Assembly: GCF_009177065.1 (NCBI RefSeq)
Contig: NZ_WEZF01000001.1
Coordinates: forward strand, 1-64,000
DNA: 64,000 nt
Reading direction: 5' to 3'
Origin: Tautonia marina
Lineage (GTDB): Bacteria; Planctomycetota; Planctomycetia; Isosphaerales; Isosphaeraceae
Shown: positions 43,366 through 52,291 of the stretch, one piece after another
Layout: each line of letters opens with the position of its first letter
How positions within the stretch are numbered: position 1 is the stretch's first letter
The notes under the pieces: generated by a model
The model's input: only the letters and a program-made list of their open reading frames with translations
What the model was told of the DNA's origin: nothing
The model's database searches: none
Made by a program: the position numbers and the translations under genes

Positions 43366-44679
43366 GTGCCTCATGTCGCCTTCGTGCCGTTCACCGGGTT
43401 TCGCGTCCGGGATGAGGAGATGCGGGACCTGGGGATGGCGATGCCCGGCCTGCAAGAGCGGGCCGGGGCGATCGGCCAGTTGCCGGCGCTGGGGGTGTTG
43501 ACCCTGGCGGGGATGATGCCGGCGTCGTGGTCGGCCAGCCTGCATGAGTCGGGAACCTTGGACCTGGAGGACCTGGCCGAGCGGGTGCTCGAAGGGCGGC
43601 CCGATCTGGTGGCCGTCTCGGCGCTGACGGCGTCGGTGGAGGAGGCGTATCGGTTCAGCGCCCTGGTCCGACGGGCAGGGGTGCCGGTGGTGCTGGGCGG
43701 TCTGCACGCGGCGGCCTGCCCGGAGGAGGCAAGTCGATCCGTCGATGCCGTGGTGGTGGGGGATGGGGAATCGTCGTGGCCGGTGGTGTTGCAGGATGCC
43801 GAGCGGCGGGCCTTGAAGCCGATCTATCGGGCGGAACGGCCCTTTGATTTGAGGCAGGCGCCGATGCCGAGGTTCGACCTGCTCGGCAAAGGGAATCGGC
43901 CTCGGTTCACGGTCCAGACGCAGCGCGGGTGTCCGTTGGCGTGTGATTTCTGCGGGGCGAGCCGATTGCTCGGCCCGTGGCGAGAGAAGCCGGCCGCGAA
44001 GGTGGCGGAGGAGCTGGCGGCGATCCGGGCGATCGAGCCGCGCCCGGTGGTCGAGCTGGCCGACGACAACACGTTCGCCGGGCGTCGGGAGACAGGGCCG
44101 TTGCTGGAGGCGTTGGCCGGGTCGCGCGTGCGGTATTTCACCGAGGTCGATTGGCGGGTGGGAGAGCGGCCGGAGATTCTGGAACGCCTGGCCGCGTCGG
44201 GATGCGTTCAGGTGCTCATTGGTCTGGAATCGTTGGAGATTCGCCACGCGGGGATGGGGCCGAAGGCGGCCCCGATGGCTCGGATGATGGAGGCGGTCGC
44301 GGCGATCCAGGAGGCGGGGGTGGCGGTCATCGGCTGCTTCGTGGTCGGGGCTGAAGGAGAGACGGAAGGGTCGCTCGACCGGCTCGGCGCGTTCCTGGAA
44401 TCGGCCCCGCTGGCCGATGCGCAGCTCACGCTTCAGACGCCGTTTCCGGGGACGGCGTTGTACGATCGGCTCCGCAAGGAGGGGCGACTGCTGGCCGAGC
44501 GCGGCTGGTCGTCGTATACCCTGTTCGACGTGACGTATCAGCCGGATACGATGAGTGTCGCGGCGCTGGAAGCGGGGTTCCGGGGGCTGGTCCGTCGTGT
44601 CTTTTCGGCCGAACCGGCGAAGCGGAGGCGGGCGATTCGGCGAGCGGTCTGGGCCAGGCATCCGGGGATAGCACCATGA
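43366..44679 (+). CDS. B12-binding domain radical SAM protein
   Basis: 437 residues from GTG 43366, with GGAGGGAA 5 bases upstream. The N-terminal part (about 1-140) has the cobalamin-binding-type fold (DLVAVSALTASVEEAYRFSA, VVLGGLHAAACPEEA, VVVGDGESSWPVVL), though no Asp-x-His-x-x-Gly is seen. The radical SAM motif is CPLACDFC near residue 189 (CxxxCxxC) preceded by VQTQRG. Downstream ELADDNTFAGRRE and the LESLEIRHAGMG region fit the MiaB/B12-radical SAM type. The reaction is unknown. It is coupled to the next gene by an ATGA overlap. Confidence 0.85.
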   Translation: MPHVAFVPFTGFRVRDEEMRDLGMAMPGLQERAGAIGQLPALGVLTLAGMMPASWSASLHESGTLDLEDLAERVLEGRPDLVAVSALTASVEEAYRFSALVRRAGVPVVLGGLHAAACPEEASRSVDAVVVGDGESSWPVVLQDAERRALKPIYRAERPFDLRQAPMPRFDLLGKGNRPRFTVQTQRGCPLACDFCGASRLLGPWREKPAAKVAEELAAIRAIEPRPVVELADDNTFAGRRETGPLLEALAGSRVRYFTEVDWRVGERPEILERLAASGCVQVLIGLESLEIRHAGMGPKAAPMARMMEAVAAIQEAGVAVIGCFVVGAEGETEGSLDRLGAFLESAPLADAQLTLQTPFPGTALYDRLRKEGRLLAERGWSSYTLFDVTYQPDTMSVAALEAGFRGLVRRVFSAEPAKRRRAIRRAVWARHPGIAP

Positions 44680-45944
44680 GCATCACAGCGGTCTTTGCGT
44701 ATTTGATGGGCGATCGGCGGGCGATCCTGGCGATTGCGTCGGACCGGAAGGCGCTGGTGGTGGGGGCGTTGCTGGTGCTCTCGGCGGCATTGGCGAGGAA
44801 TTATGATCGGGTTTGGTTGATCCACGAACCCTGGCGATTGCTCGGGCCGTTCGTGGCCTCGCTGGCGATCAGCGTCCCGTTGTTCTTGACGATTTATGGT
44901 TTCGCTCGCCTGAAGGGGATGAAGCCGGTGGGGATGGCTCGGGCGTATGGCTCGTTCCTCGCGCTTTACTGGATGACCGCGCCCCTGGCCTGGCTGTACG
45001 GGATTCCGTACGAGCGATTCCTCCGGCCTCTGGACGCCGTGAGCGCGAACCTCTGGACGTTGGCGTTGGTGTCGGTCTGGCGGGTGGCGTTGATGGTCGA
45101 GGTCGTTTCGGTGATCTTCGGGATGAAGGTGCGGGTGGCGATCCCCCTGGTGATGCTGGTGGCCGACGCGGCGGCGTTGACGGCGCTCTGGTTCATCCCC
45201 TTGCCGGTCGTCGGCATGATGGGAGGGGTGAGCCCCGAGCAGTCGGCCGTGGCGATGACGGCCTTGCTGGTCAGGGCGTGGGGAATCCTGAGCCTGCCGG
45301 TCTGGATCATCCTGGTCATCTGGTTCGCGAGCAACTCGGAGGATATCCCCAAGTGGCAGGTGCCCGCGGAACCCGAGCCCCGCTCTGCCGGTCGAGGGGC
45401 GATCGTCTTCACTGGGCTGGCCCTGCTCGCCTGGGCGGCCTTGCTTCCGATCACGCAGCCGGAGCAACTGCGGGCGCACCGGGTCGACCGGGCCTATGAC
45501 GAGGGCGGCCCGACGGCGGCCCTGGCGTTGATGTCGGACCACGATCGGGGCGATTTTCCCCCCGCCTGGACCGCTCCTCCGCATCGTTTTCCCGGCGAGC
45601 CGACGACCGACGAGGTACTCGACATGCTGGAGGCCCTCGCCGAGCAGCCTCATGCCGACTGGGTCGAGGATGTGTATGCCGATCGGTTCATGGATCGAGT
45701 CCGCTATGACTGGTTCGAGTGGCCCCCGGAACTGCTGGATCAGCATGCCGAGCGGCTCGCCGCCATCCTGCCCCGCCTGCGACGCGGTCCCGAGATGATT
45801 CGGGAACTGGATCGAGTGGCCCGGGAATGGGGGAACCAATCGATCGAGCGACGGTTGGAGGACGAAACCCTGTCGGAATCGAAGCAGGAGGCCCTTCAGA
45901 CCCTGCATCGCCTCTCCCGCTCCGAAGACGAATCGAATCCCTAG
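44676..45944 (+). CDS. multi-pass membrane protein
   Basis: 422 residues from ATG 44676, overlapping the radical SAM gene by 4 bases. Seven or so hydrophobic segments occupy residues 15-265 (for example LVVGALLVLSAAL, LLGPFVASLAISVPLFLTIY, SLPVWIILVIWFA and AIVFTGLALLAWAALLPIT), then a soluble acidic C-terminal domain of about 150 residues with helix-rich content. The split into a membrane and a tail domain recalls planctomycete hypothetical proteins; no named family. Coupling suggests a shared pathway with the radical SAM enzyme. Confidence 0.7.
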   Translation: MSITAVFAYLMGDRRAILAIASDRKALVVGALLVLSAALARNYDRVWLIHEPWRLLGPFVASLAISVPLFLTIYGFARLKGMKPVGMARAYGSFLALYWMTAPLAWLYGIPYERFLRPLDAVSANLWTLALVSVWRVALMVEVVSVIFGMKVRVAIPLVMLVADAAALTALWFIPLPVVGMMGGVSPEQSAVAMTALLVRAWGILSLPVWIILVIWFASNSEDIPKWQVPAEPEPRSAGRGAIVFTGLALLAWAALLPITQPEQLRAHRVDRAYDEGGPTAALALMSDHDRGDFPPAWTAPPHRFPGEPTTDEVLDMLEALAEQPHADWVEDVYADRFMDRVRYDWFEWPPELLDQHAERLAAILPRLRRGPEMIRELDRVAREWGNQSIERRLEDETLSESKQEALQTLHRLSRSEDESNP

Positions 45945-46060
45945 CCCTGGAGGGTCCGCTGTGCAGATCGCTGCCGCCGGGAGAGGTCCGCGCACCGGAG
46001 ACTACGGGGCTCAACCCATGAGATGGAAAAAAAGGCAATTCGATGTTCTTGAAAATTTTC

Positions 46061-46085
46061 TTGACTCCCCCCCCCCCGATATTCT
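46061..46085 (+). promoter_or_regulatory. promoter-like element with an 11-C tract
   Basis: TTGACT (46061-46066), a run of 11 C and GA, then TATTCT (46080-46085). The elements resemble -35 and -10 boxes but the spacer is 13 bases, shorter than the optimal 17. It lies about 50 bases before the lipoprotein gene in a notably AT-rich stretch. The C-tract could slip and change the spacing. Confidence 0.3.
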
Positions 46086-46137
46086 AGAAAAGCTGAATCG
46101 TACAGAAGTCCATGTTTAAACCAGATGGATTGAGAGA

Positions 46138-46638
46138 ATGAGAATAAAGACGTGCTGGGATGTCCTGGTTCGACAGTGTCCTCTCAATCTCTTGATGTTC
46201 GTCGTGTGTTCAGGATGTGGCCAGTCACGGGAAGAGTGGCCCCGGATCACAGAAACTCCCAACGAATATGAAGTGCGCATTGTTGAACCAGGCGAGGGAG
46301 CGGTTGTCACCATTGGGCAACCGATCGAGGTCAGGGTCGAGGTCGCAAATCTGACCGGTGATGGGGCCCCAACGAGTTTGAGCGTTTCCATTCGGCATCG
46401 TGGGATGAGCTACGATGCGGCCGGCTTTCCGCTTTCGAGCGAGCCGCGGGACTCGGAGAACGCTCCGTTCGTGTTTCTTGGCTCGCTCAAGTTGCCTGGT
46501 AGTGCTCCTGAAGGGAAATACATCATCCAGGCACAGGCCGTTTCGACGTGGGTTGAGGAATCCACGGGAACGGACGAACCTCCGGCTTTGGAGTCTCGCA
46601 GTTTCAAAGCCCCGGAGATTGAAGTTGTGGCGAAGTAG
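46138..46638 (+). CDS. lipoprotein, hypothetical
   Basis: 166 residues from ATG 46138. The N-terminus is a lipoprotein signal (LNLLMFVVCSGCGQS) with the likely lipidated Cys in the SGCG lipobox. The mature part has a beta-sandwich look (YEVRIVEPGEGAVVTIGQPI, EVRVEVANLTGDGAPTSLSV) ending in acidic and aromatic residues. Base composition is lower in GC than the surroundings. Leads a cluster with a DUF1559 protein and a secreted protein. Confidence 0.7.
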   Translation: MRIKTCWDVLVRQCPLNLLMFVVCSGCGQSREEWPRITETPNEYEVRIVEPGEGAVVTIGQPIEVRVEVANLTGDGAPTSLSVSIRHRGMSYDAAGFPLSSEPRDSENAPFVFLGSLKLPGSAPEGKYIIQAQAVSTWVEESTGTDEPPALESRSFKAPEIEVVAK

Positions 46639-46685
46639 ACGCGGTGGCGGCGATTGTGGCGAGCGTGCCGCTTGGAGGCTTTCAG

Positions 46686-47627
46686 ATGGCTAGGGTGATT
46701 CGTCGAAAAAAAGGGGTGACGCTGATTGAGATTCTGGTCGTGATCGCCGTGATCGCCCTTCTTGCCGGGCTCTTAATCCCCGCCGTCTCGGCGGCCCGCT
46801 CAGCGTTTCGCCGTGCGGAGTGCGCGAACAACCTGCGTCAGATCGGGCTTGCCTTGCATGCGTACGAAGCCGTCTCTGGAATGTTCCCCACAGCATCGAG
46901 CGGTCCCCCAAGTGTTCGATCGTTTCTGGTGGCGATCCTCCCCCAACTGGAACAATCGCCACTTTATGACACAATTAACTTTCAATTTGATCTTGCTAAG
47001 CACGGAGGACCCAATCATACGGTTCAGTCGATAAAACTCGATGTTTTAACGTGCCCATCCGACGATTCTATCCTGACCGGCTGGCCCTCCGCGACGAACT
47101 ATGCGGGCAATCAGGGGAGCGGTGTCCAGAAATATGGCGAGAACGGCGTCTTTCGAGGACTTCAGGCGGTGCGGATTCGCGACATCAGCGATGGAACGAG
47201 TCATACAGTCGCGGTTTCGGAATGGTTGATCGGGCCGCAATCTCCCGAGATCCGCGACCCTCTCCGCTCAGTTTTTCAAACACCAACCAGGCTCATCGAG
47301 CCGGATCAACTCGATCGCTTCACGGAGTCCTGTCGGGCTGTGAATCCCATCGAAACGCCGGTGACCATTCATCCCAAGGGGAGCAACTGGTTCTTCGGCC
47401 AGTTGGGATATTGCCTCTACAATCATGTCCTGACGCCCGGAGAGAAGAGTTGCCTGAACGGTACCGCGTATCAGCAGGGGGCCTGGACCTCGGGAAGTTT
47501 CCACGGGGCCGGTGTGAATCTCCTCTTTGCGGACGGGCGAGTCCAATTCCTGCGAAGCAACGTCGACCTGGAGGTCTGGCGTGCGTTGGCGAGCCGAAAT
47601 GGGCGTGAGGCCGTCAGCGTTCCTTGA
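46686..47627 (+). CDS. DUF1559 prepilin-type protein
   Basis: 313 residues from ATG 46686. The class III-like leader and pseudopilin helix are clear: RRKKGVTLIEILVVIAVIAL followed by LAGLLIPAVSAARSAFRRAE. Then come the DUF1559 marks CANNLRQIGLALHAYEAVSG, the TCPSD-x-x-x motif, SDGTSHTVAVSEWLIG and the C-terminal FHGAGVNLLFADGRVQFL. These proteins are massively expanded in planctomycetes and are believed to be processed and exported by type II secretion or pilus-like machinery; the role is not established. Confidence 0.92.
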   Translation: MARVIRRKKGVTLIEILVVIAVIALLAGLLIPAVSAARSAFRRAECANNLRQIGLALHAYEAVSGMFPTASSGPPSVRSFLVAILPQLEQSPLYDTINFQFDLAKHGGPNHTVQSIKLDVLTCPSDDSILTGWPSATNYAGNQGSGVQKYGENGVFRGLQAVRIRDISDGTSHTVAVSEWLIGPQSPEIRDPLRSVFQTPTRLIEPDQLDRFTESCRAVNPIETPVTIHPKGSNWFFGQLGYCLYNHVLTPGEKSCLNGTAYQQGAWTSGSFHGAGVNLLFADGRVQFLRSNVDLEVWRALASRNGREAVSVP

Positions 47628-47724
47628 AGTGAATGAACGCCCGCGTCCTCAACGAAGTGCCGGTTGGGCGAGAGATGCCACTCCTGCTTGGCTCACTTCG
47701 GCGAGGCTAATTCTAGGGGATATC

Positions 47725-48165
47725 ATGATGACTGTAAGACGATTTTATTTGTTCCCGATCGTCGCCACGGCCTTCGTCGGGTTGCTCGCTCAACCGCTCT
47801 ATGTGGTGGCGGCCACGGTTTCCATCACCACTTTCAGTGCCGACGGCTCAACGGTGCCTCCGGGCACGAAGTTGCATGTTGCTGGCAACACCTCGTGGTT
47901 GACCTCGAGCGTCGATACGGTCCAGGTCCGAGTTCGACACTCGAATTCCGGCGATATCACCGACTCGATGGGCTTGCTTGTTACGAAATTACCGGCTCCT
48001 GCCAGGTTTGGAACGTGGGATTCCTTGGACTCTGGTCCCTACGCCAAGACGGCAACCGGGCATACTTCTGGCGATACTTACTTCGTCGAGGTAGAAGCAT
48101 ATAATGCTGCGGTGGGTCCGTTCAATCCCTCCGTGGAGGATTCGGTTGATTTTGTCATCAATTAA
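47725..48165 (+). CDS. secreted hypothetical protein
   Basis: 146 residues from ATG 47725 (ATG 47728 also possible). The signal peptide reads RRFYLFPIVATAFVGLLAQP and is followed by Thr/Ser-rich beta-type sequence (VSITTFSADGSTVPPGTKLH, YFVEVEAYNAAVGPFNPSVE). No recognised domain. Follows the DUF1559 gene and is lower in GC than the rest of the window, as that cluster is. Confidence 0.6.
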   Translation: MMTVRRFYLFPIVATAFVGLLAQPLYVVAATVSITTFSADGSTVPPGTKLHVAGNTSWLTSSVDTVQVRVRHSNSGDITDSMGLLVTKLPAPARFGTWDSLDSGPYAKTATGHTSGDTYFVEVEAYNAAVGPFNPSVEDSVDFVIN

Positions 48166-48191
48166 GGGATCGAAGCAGATGTTCTGAGGAT

Positions 48192-48223
48192 GACTGGGTG
48201 GGGTTGTCGGATTCCACCCAGTC
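48192..48223. terminator. hairpin after secreted protein gene
   Basis: GACTGGGTGG (48192-48201) and CCACCCAGTC (48214-48223) form a perfect 10-base stem. A second inverted pair, TAGAGTCCG near 48227 and CGGACTCTA near 48287, encloses the stretch just downstream, so the region is rich in repeats. Confidence 0.6.
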
Positions 48224-48310
48224 CCGTAGAGTCCGTGGTGCAGATCTCCGACCAGACCGCTCCGGCCAGGGGAGGTGTGAATAGCGGACTCTACAGGGTT
48301 CCTGACGCGC

Positions 48311-48589
48311 TCACTCGATGATGTGTCGAGAACGCTCCGCGGCCCAACGCATCGCTGCGTTGGGTTCGGGGTCGGTCTGGTCGAGGAATGCAAGGAATCG
48401 ATCACGCTCCTCGATCGAGAGGATCGTGACATCCCGTTCGTGAAGGACTTCAACGGCTTTCGGGATCGCCAGGCTCAGGATGAAGCTGCTGACCGGCTGG
48501 CCGAGCCACTCGGCCGCCTGTTCGATGAGCCGCTTCTGTTCGGCCGGGAGCCGCAGGTCAATGCGGTCGTCCTGGGGAATGGTGCTCAT
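48311..48589 (-). CDS. DUF1778 family antitoxin-like protein, orphan
   Basis: 92 residues from ATG 48589. The ribbon-helix-helix pattern of DUF1778/TacA antitoxins is visible: RIDLRLPAEQKRLIEQAAEW, LGQPVSSFILSLAIPKAVEV, then a C-terminal toxin-binding-type region (LSIEERDRFLAFLD). Usually a GNAT acetyltransferase toxin follows; none is present in the adjacent sequence, where only repeats occur. An orphan antitoxin is therefore likely. Confidence 0.85.
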   Translation of the reverse strand: MSTIPQDDRIDLRLPAEQKRLIEQAAEWLGQPVSSFILSLAIPKAVEVLHERDVTILSIEERDRFLAFLDQTDPEPNAAMRWAAERSRHIIE

Positions 48590-48696
48590 GATCGAGGCCC
48601 CTTGAGAGGTTCCCGCACGGACAATCACCATACAGGACCAGTGTTCGGCCCGCAGCGAGACGGGTCAAAGTGACGATCGAAGCGGCCGGGTGAGGG

Positions 48697-48726
48697 AGGC
48701 CACGCCGAGACGAATCGGCGTGGCCT
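48697..48726. terminator. terminator-like hairpin
   Basis: AGGCCACGCCG (48697-48707) and CGGCGTGGCCT (48716-48726) form a perfect 11-base stem with an 8-base loop. It begins 7 bases past the stop of the aminopeptidase gene (minus strand), a good position for its terminator. Confidence 0.75.
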
Positions 48727-48732
48727 TTCGAT

Positions 48733-51159
48733 TCATGATCCGTTGTCGGTGGCCTCGTCCTTCTTCTCCTCCGACGCCTTCGCTTCGGCCTCCTCGGCCT
48801 TCTTCTCGGCTTCCTGGGCGCGGCGCATGGGGTTGTCGCCGGAGCCGCGGCCCTGGGATTTGAAGAGCTGGAAGCGGGAGGGGGTGGGGCGGCGGGGCCA
48901 GTGGTTGTTGGCGAGGTCGATGTCGGCGGTCTCGAGGTGAGGATCGAGCGTGATCGAGACGACGGGCTTCTCGGTGATGAGGAGCTTGGTCACGTGCTCG
49001 GCGTTGCGGCGCCAGATCTCGGCGGGGATGCGGACCTCCTCGGTCGAGTCGTCCTCGAAGGTCAGTTCGAGGATGACGGGCATGACCAGGCCGCCGACGT
49101 TCGACAGCTCGACGATCGAGAAGTGGGCCTTGGTGGCGAGCAGCTCTTTTTCCTCGTCGGTGAGGCCGGCGAGGAAGCGCTCGAAGGATTCCTTCTCATC
49201 CTCGGTGACGGCGAGGTCGTCGTACTCGTTGTAGAAGTCCTTCAGCTCGGGCTTCTCGTCGACGAACTTGGGCAGGTCCTTGTTGCGGGCCTGGGAGAGG
49301 GTGGTGGGGGCCTCCTCGCGGGCCTTGCGTTCGAGGGCCTTGCGGACCTCGGGATCGCCGGTGTCGATGGTGTAAAGGGTGAGGTTATCAAGCGACAGGT
49401 CGACATGATCGGTGGTGTAGAACCAGCCGTGGAAGAACCAGTCGAGGTCGGTGCCGGTGGCGTCTTCCATCGTGCGGAAGAGGTCGGCGGGCATCGGCCG
49501 CTTGAACTTCCAGCGCTGGGCGTACTCCTTGAAGGCGTAGTCGAACAGGTCGCGGCCGAGGATGCTCTCGCGGAGGATGTTCAGCGCCGTGGCCGGCTTG
49601 GCGTAGGCGTTGGGGCCGAACTGGAGGATCGTCTCGCTGTTGGTCATGATCGGCACCTGCTGGGTGCTGCGCATGTAGGAGACGATGTCCTGCGGCTCGC
49701 CTCGGCGGGAGGGGTAGTTTTCTTCCCACTCCTGCTCGGACAAATATTGCAAGAAGGTGTTGACCCCTTCGTCCATCCAGGTCCACTGGCGTTCGTCGCT
49801 GTTGACGATCATCGGGAAGTAGTTATGCCCGACTTCGTGGATGATGACCGAGATGAGGGCGTACTTGGTGCGGTCGGAATAGGTGCCGTCCTTCTCGGGC
49901 CTCGGGCCGTTGAAGCAGATCATCGGGTATTCCATGCCGCCGACCGGCCCGTTGACCGACTGGGCGATCGGGTACGGATAATCGAACGTGTAGCGCGAGT
50001 AGACGTTCAGGGTGTGGATGATCGAGGCCGTCGAGTACTGGCTCCAGAGCGGTTCCCCCTCGTTCGGGTAGAAGCTCATGGCCATGACCTTGTTGCCGCC
50101 GACGTCGTGCCCCTGGGCGTCCCAGATGAACTTGCGGGAGGAGGCGAAGGCGAAGTCGCGGACATTCTCGGCGCGGAAGATCCAGGTCTTCTTGCCGGAA
50201 GGTTTGGACTTCTCGTTCTCCTTGGCTTCCTCGGGGGTGACGATGAAGACGGGTTTCTCGGCGGTCTCGGCCTCATTGAGGCGCTCGATCCATTCGGGCT
50301 TGAGCACGTCTTCGGGATTGACCAGGACGCCGGTCGAGGAGACGACGTGGTCGTCGGGCACGGTGATCCGCACGAGGTAGTCGCCGAATTCGAGGGTGAA
50401 CTCGCCTCGGCCGAGGTACTGCTTGTGCTGCCAGCCATTGACGTCGGTGTAGGCGGCCATGCGGGGGAACCACTGGGCGATCTCGTAGATGCAGTTGCCG
50501 TCTTCCTCGAAGTACTCGTAGCCGGTCCGGCCGCCGATGACGCTGGAGTCGTTGATGGCGTAGTCCCAGGCGATCGAGAAGACGAACTGCTCGCCGGTGC
50601 GCAGGGGGTTCGGCAACTCGACGCGCATCATCGTCTTGTTGATGGTGTAGTCGAGCGCCTCGCCCGAGGAGGCCTCGACCGATTCGATCGTCACGCCGCC
50701 ATCAAAGGTCTGACGCGCAAGGATGCCCTTGAGCGCATTGAACGAGACGCGATCGCCGAAGCCGGGGGCGGTCTCGGTGGTCACGGCGTCGGCGTCGGGG
50801 CGGAAGATGTTCGGGTCGAGCTGCAGCCAGACGTACTTCAGCGTGTCGGGCGAGGCGTTGGTGTAGGTGATCGTCTCGCGGCCGATGATCCGGCGGTTCT
50901 CGTCGTCGAGTTCGACGTCGATGACGTGGTCGGCCCGCTGCTGCCAGTAGCCCTTGCCCGGCGCCCCGGAGGCAGTGCGGGCCTCGTTGGGCGTGGGGAG
51001 CACTTCCTCAAGCTGTCGGAATTTGTCTTCCTGAGTGTATTTCTCGTTCTTGATCTGAGCCGAGGACGGCGAGACCACGAGCAAAACGGCAAGGATCGGG
51101 ACCATTGCCGCCGAAGGGCAGGGGAATGATCGGGTTCTGAGGCGCATCGTCATCGGCAT
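48733..51159 (-). CDS. exported M1 family aminopeptidase
   Basis: 808 residues from ATG 51159. A signal sequence occurs at about 19-34 (MVPILAVLLVVSPSSAQ). The gluzincin signature is complete: IIHEVGHNYFPMIVNSDERQ near residue 440 (HExxH) followed by WTWMDEGVNTFLQYLSEQEW, where the Glu of MDEG supplies the third zinc ligand. Upstream GPVGGMEYPMICFNGPRPE matches the GxMEN substrate motif in altered form. A coil rich in Glu/Lys/Ala closes the protein. Periplasmic peptide degradation is the likely role. Confidence 0.9.
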   Translation of the reverse strand: MPMTMRLRTRSFPCPSAAMVPILAVLLVVSPSSAQIKNEKYTQEDKFRQLEEVLPTPNEARTASGAPGKGYWQQRADHVIDVELDDENRRIIGRETITYTNASPDTLKYVWLQLDPNIFRPDADAVTTETAPGFGDRVSFNALKGILARQTFDGGVTIESVEASSGEALDYTINKTMMRVELPNPLRTGEQFVFSIAWDYAINDSSVIGGRTGYEYFEEDGNCIYEIAQWFPRMAAYTDVNGWQHKQYLGRGEFTLEFGDYLVRITVPDDHVVSSTGVLVNPEDVLKPEWIERLNEAETAEKPVFIVTPEEAKENEKSKPSGKKTWIFRAENVRDFAFASSRKFIWDAQGHDVGGNKVMAMSFYPNEGEPLWSQYSTASIIHTLNVYSRYTFDYPYPIAQSVNGPVGGMEYPMICFNGPRPEKDGTYSDRTKYALISVIIHEVGHNYFPMIVNSDERQWTWMDEGVNTFLQYLSEQEWEENYPSRRGEPQDIVSYMRSTQQVPIMTNSETILQFGPNAYAKPATALNILRESILGRDLFDYAFKEYAQRWKFKRPMPADLFRTMEDATGTDLDWFFHGWFYTTDHVDLSLDNLTLYTIDTGDPEVRKALERKAREEAPTTLSQARNKDLPKFVDEKPELKDFYNEYDDLAVTEDEKESFERFLAGLTDEEKELLATKAHFSIVELSNVGGLVMPVILELTFEDDSTEEVRIPAEIWRRNAEHVTKLLITEKPVVSITLDPHLETADIDLANNHWPRRPTPSRFQLFKSQGRGSGDNPMRRAQEAEKKAEEAEAKASEEKKDEATDNGS

Positions 51160-51346
51160 CGACTCGCTCGGGCGGGGCCGTTGGGGGCGTCGATCGGAGC
51201 GTCACAAAGAGCGCGTGTGCTGGGAGAGGGTCTTCGATCTTGTCGATCTGCCCTGGCCAGTGTCAAGGAGACGGACCTGGAGAACCCTTGCCGGCACGGT
51301 TCGCGCCCGAGCCCAAGGAGAAGGAAGGCCGGATGCTTCGGAGCGG

Positions 51347-52291
51347 TCAGCGGAAGTTGTAGCCGGGGTTCGTCGGGTCGAAGTCCTCGTCGCTCAGGAC
51401 GACGCTGGGATCGAACGTCTCGATGACGTAGCGGCCGCCCAGGACGGGCTCCGAGCCGGGAGCGTCGGGCCAGTCGTGGAAGGAGTAGGCGCGGGGCAGG
51501 AGGGTTTCGGGGTCGTAGTGGACCTCGAAGCGAGCGAAGGGGCGGTCGGGCGAGGGCTCGACGTAACGATGGAACGATCGGTAGAGGGGTTGGCCCTCGT
51601 CGTCGGTGATCCGGTCGAGCGTGACCGAGGCGTTGGGGTCGTTCAGGTCGCGCTGGATGTCGTTCAGGAGCATGCGGGCGACGGGAAGCACGCCGGCCTC
51701 GGTGATCGGGAAGCGGCTTTGCGACATGGCCAGGCTCGATCGGGGCTCGACCTCGATCGGAGGCATGAGCATGCCGAGCAAGCCGCCGCCGGTGTGGGTG
51801 ATGAGCTTGCCGTTGCGGACCCCATCGACATAGATGATTTCGCAACCTTTGGGGCGGCCGATGTCTTTCATGTAGACCGAGACGGGCTCGTGGCGAACCT
51901 TCAACTGAAGGGTTTGCTCCATGAGCCATCGGCCGTTGACGCGCTCGTGACGCCAGATGGTGGCCTCGTACCCGCGGAGGGCTTCAAGGCGGGTGACCAG
52001 GTCGGTCAAGGCTCCGTTCAGGAGTTGCTTGGCCTTGGGGCCTTCCAACGGATCGAGGGGCCAGTTCGTGAGGCTCTCGTCCAGAGGGGCCGGCGGGTCC
52101 GGTGGGTTCAGAGGAGCCGCGATCGAATCGGCCGGTTCCTCCGAGATCGTTGCGAACGATCCGGCGGCGTCCAGCGGCGCCGCGATCATCCATCGAGCCA
52201 CGAAGACCAGGGCCACGGGCGCCAGGCAGAGGGCCAGGGCTCGCTTGCGGTATTGCCGGAAGGTGAGAAGACGAGAGAGCGTGTCAGTCAT
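51347..52291 (-). CDS. DUF1571 family protein
   Basis: 314 residues from ATG 52291; the upstream extension lacks a good start. A hydrophobic N-terminal segment (ALALCLAPVALVFVARWMIA) probably anchors or exports the protein. The body follows the DUF1571 layout: LVTRLEALRGYEATIWRHER, LQLKVRHEPVSVYMKD, GCEIIYVDGVRNGKLITHTG and a C-terminal RFEVHYDPETLLPRAYSFHD. The fold is thought to be LolA-like, so lipid or lipoprotein handling is possible but unproven. Confidence 0.82.
   Translation of the reverse strand: MTDTLSRLLTFRQYRKRALALCLAPVALVFVARWMIAAPLDAAGSFATISEEPADSIAAPLNPPDPPAPLDESLTNWPLDPLEGPKAKQLLNGALTDLVTRLEALRGYEATIWRHERVNGRWLMEQTLQLKVRHEPVSVYMKDIGRPKGCEIIYVDGVRNGKLITHTGGGLLGMLMPPIEVEPRSSLAMSQSRFPITEAGVLPVARMLLNDIQRDLNDPNASVTLDRITDDEGQPLYRSFHRYVEPSPDRPFARFEVHYDPETLLPRAYSFHDWPDAPGSEPVLGGRYVIETFDPSVVLSDEDFDPTNPGYNFR

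Noticed and set aside
48901-51129. 742-codon plus-strand frame
   Set aside because: Antisense shadow of the M1 aminopeptidase.
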